From Acidobacteriota bacterium (lineage in GTDB: Bacteria; Acidobacteriota; Terriglobia; UBA7540): a stretch of DNA of 12,088 bases. Numbering within the stretch: the first letter of the stretch is position 1; the number at the start of each line of letters is the position of its first letter. This document shows, in pieces, positions 7,033 to 12,088 of the stretch. The notes under the pieces were generated by a model that was given only the letters and a program-made list of their open reading frames with translations, was not told the origin of the DNA and did not search any database. The translations under genes and the position numbers were made by a program. The stretch covers positions 1 through 12,088 of the forward strand of contig JAJYHU010000243.1 in assembly GCA_021784615.1 (NCBI GenBank). Direction: 5' to 3'.

Positions 7033-7704
7033 TCAATCCCAGATAATGCGTCCGTCACGCATCCGAACGATGCGGTCAGCGACTGAGGCGGCCTCGGCAT
7101 CATGTGTGATCATCAGGATTGTTTGACGGAAGTCGCGGTTCAGGGTTCGCATCATGGTCAGCACAACCTGAGAGTTCTCGCTGTCAAGATTGCCGGTTGG
7201 CTCGTCCGCCAGCAGCAGCTTCGGCTCACAAACCACCGCGCGCGCAATGGCCACGCGTTGCTGCTCGCCGCCTGAAAGCGCGTAAGGCTTGTGGCCCAGC
7301 TTATCTTTGATTCCCAGCATCTCGGTTACCGCTTCGAAACGATGGGGATTGAATCCGTCGCCTTGAATGTGCTGGGCAATGGCAATGTTGTCGCGAGCCG
7401 TCAGCGTGGGCAACAGATTATACCTTTGGAAAACGAAACCGATTTTGTGCCGGCGAAACTTCGTGCGCTCGGCGTCCTTCATATAAGAGAAATCGTTACC
7501 ATCCACCAAAACTTTACCACTGGTTGGAGGGGTTAAGCCTCCCAGGATATGGAGCAGAGTGGATTTGCCGCAGCCGGACGGTCCCACGACCGCAAGAAAT
7601 TCGCCTTCTTGCACGGACAGATCGACCCCTCGCAAGGCCGCTACATCCACCTTTCCAATGCGGTAGATCTTCTTGAGGTTTTCAGTCGAGATAATCGGTT
7701 CCAT
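7033..7704 (-). CDS. ABC transporter ATP-binding protein, LolD/MacB/FtsE type
   Basis: This 223-residue nucleotide-binding subunit has every ABC motif: Walker A GPSGCGKST (41-49), Q-loop Gln93 in FVFQRYNLLPT, signature LSGGEQQR (143-150), Walker B LLLADEP (163-169), D-loop NLD (172-174) and H-loop His201 in ITHD. The length, the FQRYNLLPTLTARDNI segment and the partner gene place it with the LolD/MacB/FtsE group, which works by mechanotransmission rather than by moving substrate through a channel. It would dimerise under the permease and use ATP to extract a lipoprotein or lipid from the inner membrane. An upstream in-frame ATG at 7773 adds 23 unlike-family residues; the start at 7704 gives the standard N-terminus (MEPIISTENL), with a weak AGG upstream. 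Confidence 0.9.
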   Translation of the reverse strand: MEPIISTENLKKIYRIGKVDVAALRGVDLSVQEGEFLAVVGPSGCGKSTLLHILGGLTPPTSGKVLVDGNDFSYMKDAERTKFRRHKIGFVFQRYNLLPTLTARDNIAIAQHIQGDGFNPHRFEAVTEMLGIKDKLGHKPYALSGGEQQRVAIARAVVCEPKLLLADEPTGNLDSENSQVVLTMMRTLNRDFRQTILMITHDAEAASVADRIVRMRDGRIIWD

Positions 7705-7784
7705 GCTACCTATGTGCCGTGCGGGTTGCACCCCGTTTGCACTTGTCGTCAAAAAAATCGAGCTCAAGAGCATCCAAGGCCCCG

Positions 7785-8885
7785 TTATTCGTAAGCGAGC
7801 GAGTCGACAGGGTCAAGCCGAGCCGCCCTGATGGCAGGATAAAAGGCGCCTAACAGGGAACCTCCCAACGCCAGCAAACCCGCCCACAACGCCCAGTGCA
7901 AAGTCAGCTCAACCGGCAAGGTGGGGAAGGTCGCGATGATAAATTTCCTCGCCGTCCACGTTCCCGCATATCCGGCGATTATGCCCAAGATGCTGAGCAA
8001 GGACGCTTCCCAAAGTATCACTTCTATGATATACCCTTTGCCCGCTCCAAGAGACTTTAAAATGCCGATTTCCCGCGTCCGCTCCGTGATGGTCGTGTAC
8101 ATCGAGAGGAAAATAACCAGGAATCCAATGCCCACGGCGACCGCAACCATGGCTGTGACGAAGGTGTTCAAGGCTGGAACATCATTCGAAGTCATCAACG
8201 ACATGTATTCCTTGATGGAAAGGATCTGATTTTTGGGAAGCAGACTGCGAATGGACTCGATGACGTCCTTGGTATAGCCGGGATCGGTGCATCTGACAAA
8301 GAAAATAGAGGCTTTATCGTGCGAGCCGGTCAGGTCCTGGGCGGTCGCGAGAGGGATAAACAGCCGCGCTCCCTTGCCGTGCATGACGATGCCTGTGACG
8401 TGGAAATCGTGATTAAGGAAATTCAGCGTCTTCCCCACCGTTACGTCTTTTGCCTTCGCGTACAAGTCGTCCACCATAATGCTGTAGGGGCCGGTAAAAG
8501 GCCCTCCATGTAAGTAGACAAAGCCTCCGCTGACGCTGTTAAAGCTTGCCATATCAATCCCATAGATCAGATCGACTCTTCCCTGCGTGTTCAACAGACA
8601 TAAAACCGGCGCCACAGCCAGGACGTGAGGGATTTCCGCCAGCCGGTCGGCGATCTTGACGGGCATTGGCGCCTGCGTCATCCCCAAAAACAATGAAGCG
8701 CCCGACGGTTGCACCATGATGTCCGCTCCGACCCCTTCAACCCGTTTGGCGCTCTCGTGCAGCATGCCGTGCGTCATTCCCACCACTAACATGACCATCC
8801 CGACCTCAATCGCCACAGCCAGGATGCTGACCAGGGTCCGAATGGGCCGGTGCATAATATTCTCGAAAATCATCCTGTAAACCAA
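7785..8885 (-). CDS. ABC transporter permease, FtsX/MacB/LolCE type
   Basis: This 366-residue permease has the four-helix plan of the type VII ABC superfamily. TM1 is at about 17-38, a large periplasmic (MacB-PCD-like) domain at 40-235, and TM2 (241-263), TM3 (288-310) and TM4 (330-350) follow. The cytoplasmic TTITERTREIGILKSLGA segment (264-281) after TM2 is the FtsX-family coupling helix that contacts the ATPase. The end, AARLDPVDSLAYE, is typical. Only one permease is encoded, so a homodimer (LolF/MacB-like) is expected. The start is a TTG at 8885, with GGAG seven bases upstream; the ATG four codons later has no usable spacing. It starts 13 bp after the lipoprotein gene and is followed by its ATPase, indicating tight co-expression. 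Confidence 0.9.
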   Translation of the reverse strand: MVYRMIFENIMHRPIRTLVSILAVAIEVGMVMLVVGMTHGMLHESAKRVEGVGADIMVQPSGASLFLGMTQAPMPVKIADRLAEIPHVLAVAPVLCLLNTQGRVDLIYGIDMASFNSVSGGFVYLHGGPFTGPYSIMVDDLYAKAKDVTVGKTLNFLNHDFHVTGIVMHGKGARLFIPLATAQDLTGSHDKASIFFVRCTDPGYTKDVIESIRSLLPKNQILSIKEYMSLMTSNDVPALNTFVTAMVAVAVGIGFLVIFLSMYTTITERTREIGILKSLGAGKGYIIEVILWEASLLSILGIIAGYAGTWTARKFIIATFPTLPVELTLHWALWAGLLALGGSLLGAFYPAIRAARLDPVDSLAYE

Positions 8886-8898
8886 CAGAGTTCTCCGG

Positions 8899-9798
8899 CT
8901 ATTGGGCTCCGCCTAATTTCACTAGGGTAGCGTTGGCGGGCTTTTTCAGCACGAATTTCTCCGGCGGGATCGGCCGGTTGAACTTCGCGCTCACAATCGA
9001 GATGGATAGCGTGTATCCGTTGCTGGGGCGGCTCACCGTGATTTCGGCGGGATACTTGATCTGCTGGAAGTCGCGATAATTCGCGTATTGGACACTCTCC
9101 AAAAGCGAACCTCCAGGCCCGTAAAGAGCGAGCCGCGAAATTCTCAGATCTGACCGGTCAAACCAGATCTTTCGGCTTAATTCCAGTTGGCCGGCTTTAT
9201 TCGGCTCGACGACCGTCAGAATATAATACTGATGAGCAGGCGTTTGGGTTTCCTCCACAAAAACTTTTTCCACAGCCTGATTGACCGGGGGAACCAGCAA
9301 GGCGCTCAGGATATGTTGCGGCCGGAGGTTCTCCAGGGAATTTTTGACGGGCCCTTGATAAGTAGTTTCGCCGACGATGAATTTATTCTTTGGCGGAATG
9401 TAAACGCGGAACTCCTGCGCATTGGAAACCATGTCAAAGATTTCAGTCTTGACCACCGGCGCTTGCCCGATCATTCGAATCATGGAGGGCTTTTTGACCA
9501 GGATGAAACCGCCCACATCATGATACTGGTTGATGACGCCGGAATACGCTGAACCGGTCGCCGCCTTGAAGTCCACCGTTGCCTCGATTGTGTCGATCCT
9601 TTCGCTCCATGCGTCAACATCCCTTACTAACTCGGCGACGGAAGCTTGTTTCGGAGGGCCTGCCGGTTGTTGAGGTAGAGAAACTTGAACCGTCCGCTTG
9701 ATAGCACAACTACACCCTCCCGCTACCACAGCGAGAAGGGTTAACCTAGCAGCCCAGCGGCCGGCTTTCAGCAGGAAATTCGCGCGTAAGTTGCACAA
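8899..9798 (-). CDS. DUF4292 / LolB-like outer-membrane lipoprotein
   Basis: This 299-residue lipoprotein has a signal of about 28 residues ending in AVVAGGC, with the lipidated Cys probably at 29 (a second Cys at 31). The body resembles DUF4292/LolA-LolB-like half-barrels: an N-terminal helix (SVAELVRDVDAWSERIDTIE, 53-72) followed by many strands, including GGFILVKKPSMIRMIGQAP (91-109) and EFRVYIPPKNKFIVGE. Such proteins sit on the periplasmic side of a membrane and bind acyl chains. As first gene of an operon with a LolCE-like permease, a LolD-like ATPase and a LolA-like carrier, a LolB-type receptor is the natural reading. An in-frame TAG 12 nt upstream leaves TTG at 9798 as the earliest start. 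It has no Shine-Dalgarno and lies where transcription should begin. Confidence 0.8.
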   Translation of the reverse strand: MCNLRANFLLKAGRWAARLTLLAVVAGGCSCAIKRTVQVSLPQQPAGPPKQASVAELVRDVDAWSERIDTIEATVDFKAATGSAYSGVINQYHDVGGFILVKKPSMIRMIGQAPVVKTEIFDMVSNAQEFRVYIPPKNKFIVGETTYQGPVKNSLENLRPQHILSALLVPPVNQAVEKVFVEETQTPAHQYYILTVVEPNKAGQLELSRKIWFDRSDLRISRLALYGPGGSLLESVQYANYRDFQQIKYPAEITVSRPSNGYTLSISIVSAKFNRPIPPEKFVLKKPANATLVKLGGAQ

Positions 9799-9804
9799 CT
9801 TTTT

Positions 9805-9833
9805 AATCTAGCAAAGCGCGGTTTATCTGTCAA
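9805..9833 (-). promoter_or_regulatory. Promoter of the Lol-like operon
   Basis: On the minus strand a perfect -35 TTGACA (9833-9828) is followed, after exactly 17 bp, by TAGATT (9810-9805), which matches TATAAT at four positions. The expected start falls at about 9798, on the TTG start codon of the lipoprotein gene, implying a leaderless transcript. Only 13 bp separate the -35 from the IS1380 end at 9847. Confidence 0.6.
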
Positions 9834-9846
9834 TTTCGGTCTTCTC

Positions 9847-9863
9847 CCCAAGAATCGAGATTG
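9847..9863 (+). repeat. Left terminal inverted repeat of the IS1380 element
   Basis: CCCAAGAATCGAGATTG, read inward, pairs with CCCAAGAATCGCGTTTG at the other end. The first 11 bases are identical and there are mismatches at positions 12 and 14. Confidence 0.7.
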
Positions 9864-9880
9864 AGGGGTGCAGTGGCTTC

Positions 9881-9936
9881 GGGGGGGCAGTGGGAGTTCG
9901 GGTCGCCACGCCGCGACGGTCGATCTGCCGCCCCCC
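9881..9936. repeat. Nested inverted repeats in the IS1380 non-coding tail
   Basis: An outer arm GGGGGGGCAG (9881-9890) pairs with CTGCCGCCCCCC (9925-9936) with one bulge. Inside it GTCGC (9902-9906) pairs with GCGAC (9913-9917). The tail between transposase stop (10054) and left end is unusually long and GC-rich. Open frames on both strands here look like shadows with no recognisable family. The structure could stop transcripts leaving the element or bind transposase near its end. Confidence 0.4.
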
Positions 9937-10053
9937 TACGGAGGTCGGCCCCGTGGTCGGGCGCTCCGCCGGTTTTCAGGACACCCGATTCACCGCCCGG
10001 CGACACTCCTCGCTCGCCGCTCGGTTTCCGCTCTTTCGACCCCCTCGGTTCGG

Positions 10054-11347
10054 TCAGTTCCCCAGCCCGGCGCAACCGGCCCGAGCCGATTCCAATAAAC
10101 GCCACTTCTCCAGGTCGGCTTTGACTTGCAGCACCCAGCCGCGCGCGTGCCGCACCAACTTCGCCGCCAGCCGATCGAGTTTCCAGCGCAGCGTCGCCAC
10201 GGTCACCGTGCGATACGATTCCGGCAGCCCGCGCCGCTTCAGCCGCTCCGCCAAGTTGTAGGCCAGCACGCCAATCGCAAAGTACAGGGCGTTGGCCTCG
10301 AACTCCCCGCAGGGCATCTGCTCCATGCCCAAGCCCGCCTTCAGTTCCTTATGCCAGTTTTCGCATTGACCGCGCTGGTTGTGCCGCCGGATCGCCGCGC
10401 TGGCCGGCTCCTCGCGAGGGGTCGCCACGGCGTGATAACAGTACCGCTCGGCTTCAAACAAGTTGGGCTGCGGGTTCGGCCAGCGCAGCACGATCAGCCG
10501 GAAGGCTTGCTCCGTGCCCCCCATCGTGTGCACCGTCTCAGCGATCTCGCGGTCGGTCGCCAAGCCCTCGGCGGTGCGGTAGGGCTTCCAAGCTGGTCTC
10601 CGGCCGATGCGCGATCTCGCACCGTACCGCCTGATCCAAGTCCGCTGTGATCGTAAAGCTCCGTCCCGCCTGGCTGTATTGATTGATCACCGCCGCCGGG
10701 TAGGCCGCGCTCTCGCTGCGAAAATAAATCCGCTTGCCCTCCGGCAGCGCGGCTTCGCACTGCCGGGCAAACTCCCCAATCCCGGCCCCCGGACTCGGGC
10801 TGCCTTCGCCAAATTCGTGCCCCACGCACCAACCCTTCCCGTAACCCACCAACGGCCTGTAGCCTTTCACCTGCTGGTACGTCCACTGCGCTTCTTGTTT
10901 CTCCGCCTCGATCTCCGTCGCATCCACGTCCAGCGTCAAGGCTTCCGGCTCCTGGTTGAGGCATTCCGCAATCAGTTCCTGGCTGACCTGCGCAATCTCC
11001 GCAGCCCCGGTCATGCCTTGCCGGCGCAGCCAATCGCCCACCGTGCCCGCGTCCGGCACCGCCTCCAGACCCAGCCGCTCCAGCACCTCCCGCTCTCCCC
11101 GCAACTCTCGTAACTCCTCCAGTCGCCGCCCGCCCGCGTGCAGCATCCCCACCAACGGCTGAACAAACTCATCCGGCTCGTACCCTCGCCCTGACTTCGG
11201 ACCTTCCAGCGCGCCGTCCACTTTCTCCCAGACTTTCAGCGCTCGCGCCATCTCCTCCAACACCACCAGCCCTCCCAAACTCGTCAGCCGCTCCGAACTC
11301 TTTTCCAGCTTGATGGGCAGAATAAACTGCGTTAGGCTCTCGCTCAT
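10054..11347 (-). pseudogene. IS1380-family DDE transposase, frameshifted
   Basis: Two overlapping frames together make one IS1380 transposase of about 430 residues. The first (11347 down to 10538) has the N-terminal region and the first catalytic Asp in TLDVDATEIE (Asp140 or 142), followed by KGYRPLVGYG. The second (down to 10054) has REIAETVHTMGG, the LIVLRW strand, the catalytic Glu region QCENWHKELKAGLG and the FEANALYFAIGVLAYNLAE helix. One extra base near 10590-10593 (in AGCTTGG) breaks the frame: the expected W-K-P-Y-R-T becomes L-E-A-L-P-H. No slippery heptamer is present, so this looks like mutation (or a sequencing error), not programmed frameshifting. The second catalytic position reads RSESAAY (Glu212, codon GAG) where the family has RxDSxxY. 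The ATG has a strong GGAGG seven bases upstream. Confidence 0.85.
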
Positions 11348-11419
11348 CGTTCACCCTCCGGGTGCGGGTCAAAGATTTCTCTCAAAATCTCTATACCACG
11401 CATCCCGCGGGGGTGAACG
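11348..11419 (-). promoter_or_regulatory. Fold-back leader of the IS1380 transposase
   Basis: CGTTCACCC (11411-11419 read on the minus strand) is the perfect 9-bp complement of GGGTGAACG (11348-11356), the segment just upstream of the transposase ATG that includes the ribosome-binding site. A shorter hairpin CACCC-GGA-GGGTG (11352-11364) also covers that site, and AGATTT/AAATCT (11373-11390) forms a further stem. Transcripts entering from outside would carry both arms; transcripts from the element's own promoter would lack the upstream arm. Confidence 0.6.
11390..11417 (-). promoter_or_regulatory. Transposase promoter inside the IS1380 element
   Basis: On the minus strand TTCACC (11417-11412) lies 16 bp upstream of TATAGA (11395-11390). 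The hexamers match the -35 and -10 consensus at four and five positions. Transcription would start near 11383, 36 nt before the ATG. The -35 overlaps the upstream arm of the fold-back repeat. Confidence 0.5.
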
Positions 11420-11446
11420 ACCTTTCCCACGCTCTTCCTCATCTGC

Positions 11447-11463
11447 CAAACGCGATTCTTGGG
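11447..11463 (-). repeat. Right terminal inverted repeat of the IS1380 element
   Basis: Read inward on the minus strand this is CCCAAGAATCGCGTTTG, 15 of 17 bases matching the left end. Its outer end lies two bases from the last codon of recognisable ISKra4 sequence, so protein homology and repeat agree on the boundary. Confidence 0.7.
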
Positions 11464-11464
11464 T

Positions 11465-12088
11465 GATGGGAATCGGGTTGGCGACCGCGACGGGCAGGTC
11501 CAACTGCAGGGCTTGCTGGACTTGCACCTGCTCGCGCTCCGCGATATCCGCGCCGACGCCCTCCGCCGTGCGCTCCACGGATTTCGCGGTCACCTCCAAG
11601 CCCGCCAGAACTCTCATCTGTTCGCAGCCCTGCTCGAAAGGGGCATCCTGGCCTACGGTGGCTTGCATGCGCCGCACCCCGGGAGAGAATGCCGTGTTCT
11701 CCATCTCCAGCTCTCGATCGACAGGGAACTGCCCCGGTTGGCAGCGGGGGCACAGATAATAGGGACGCGACACCTCGACCCCGCCCACCACGTCAGCACC
11801 CGCTTGGAACGCAGTTCCCGGTAGCGCGCCCGCGGGCCGCAAGAACACGGCAGGGTGCGCTGGTCGGCCACCGGGGCCGGGAATTGCAGCCGTTCGGTCA
11901 GGGCGGCGGCCCCGCCCGATGCAGGGCCGACCGCATCGCCATCTCCACTGCTTCCAGGTCGAGACCTTGGCCCTGACGCCGCTGGCTGAAGATCACCCGC
12001 AGCAGACGATCTACTTCCTGGGCACTTCCCGGTGGAGCGCCTCGGCCGTTTTTCCCCTGCTCGCTCAACTCCTCTTCCCCCGCCACGG
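11465..12088 (-). pseudogene. ISKra4-family transposase remnant, N-terminal part, two frameshifts
   Basis: Three minus-strand frames read in order give an ISKra4-type N-terminal half. The first has EVDRLLRVIFSQ, then LEAVEMAMRSALHRAG. The second (from about 11910) has ALTERLQFPAPVADQRTLPC, then CGPRARYRELRSKRVLT. The third (from about 11791) has VVGGVEVSRPYYLCPRC, FSPGVRRMQATVGQDAPFEQ, LAGLEVTAKSVERTAE and finally PVAVANPIPI. The CxC and CxxC pairs form the zinc-finger-like region seen early in this family. Each frame change corresponds to one lost base (near 11906-11912 and 11790-11793). Where ISKra4 proteins continue with a Y-V-x-M-D-G-T-G catalytic strand, the sequence instead enters the IS1380 end. 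The gene probably continues beyond the window to the right. The catalytic half is absent, so it is inactive. Confidence 0.8.

Larger units (their letters stand above)
9847..11463 (-). mobile_element. IS1380-family insertion sequence, about 1.6 kb, probably inactive
   Basis: This element of about 1617 bp is bounded by 17-bp inverted repeats (15 matches) with outer ends at 9847 and 11463. It contains one transposase gene on the minus strand, with 116 bp between the right end and the ATG and about 207 bp of non-coding DNA between the stop and the left end. The size and single DDE transposase fit IS1380. The flanking five bases (TTCTC left, TGATG right) do not match, so no target duplication is seen. 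This suggests a later deletion or recombination, or a one-ended event. The right flank is an ISKra4 remnant; the left flank is the promoter of the Lol-like operon. Confidence 0.75.

Noticed and set aside
9830..10261. Overlapping open frames of 76-123 codons on both strands in the IS tail
   Set aside because: They arise from GC-rich sequence with few stops, lack ribosome-binding sites and cross the IS boundary or the transposase end; no family resemblance.
10585..10600. Programmed frameshift between the two IS1380 frames
   Set aside because: The junction AGCTTGG contains no slippery heptamer, and IS1380 transposases are normally a single frame.
10126..11113. Plus-strand frames of 168-174 codons opposite the IS1380 transposase
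   Set aside because: Antisense shadows of a recognised transposase, rich in Arg, Pro and Ala as expected for the reverse of a GC-rich gene.
1..12088. tRNA, rRNA or CRISPR array
   Set aside because: No cloverleaf-like segment, rRNA-like conserved stretch or regularly spaced repeats were seen on reading through; a dedicated RNA search was not possible.

Overview
The window reads as chromosomal DNA of a Gram-negative, free-living bacterium, most likely an Acidobacteriota member. The evidence is the mix of a secreted DUF1080 protein, a PIG-L/LmbE deacetylase, several exported LolA-like proteins, frequent TTG starts and a moderately high GC content. The phylum is inferred from gene content and no marker gene fixes it.

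Layout. Positions 1-286 hold a 5'-truncated remnant of a sugar phosphate isomerase/epimerase (minus strand) and a non-coding stretch with two small hairpins. DUF1080 (287-946, minus) and a PIG-L deacetylase (1118-2071, plus) diverge from a shared 171-bp region. Next come an exported two-domain protein of unknown function (2349-3587, plus) and TrmJ, a tRNA 2'-O-methyltransferase (3699-4430, plus, apparently near-leaderless). TrmJ converges on a radical SAM enzyme (4465-5496, minus) with a Cys-rich, SPASM-like C-terminus.

The most coherent system is the five-gene minus-strand operon at 9798-5763. In transcription order it encodes a DUF4292/LolB-like lipoprotein, a four-TM FtsX/MacB/LolCE-type permease, a LolD/MacB-type ATPase, a single-TM protein of unknown function, and a LolA-like periplasmic protein. 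Together these provide inner-membrane extraction, periplasmic carriage and outer-membrane reception, so I read it as a candidate one-locus Lol-like lipoprotein (or lipid) export pathway. Its likely promoter (TTGACA, 17 bp, TAGATT) begins only 13 bp from the end of an insertion sequence.

Positions 9847-12088 are mobile DNA. An IS1380-family element (9847-11463) is bounded by 17-bp inverted repeats with 15 matches. Its transposase is frameshifted and carries Glu where the second catalytic Asp is expected. The element's right end lies exactly where an ISKra4-family transposase remnant (11465 to the window end, minus) stops matching its family. The other half of the ISKra4 gene is not present on the far side. 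The IS1380 leader has a 9-bp inverted repeat that pairs the -35 region with the ribosome-binding site, an arrangement like the fold-back that silences read-through transcripts in IS10 and IS50.

I found no rRNA, tRNA or CRISPR array. Family assignments are from motif recognition only; no database search was run.
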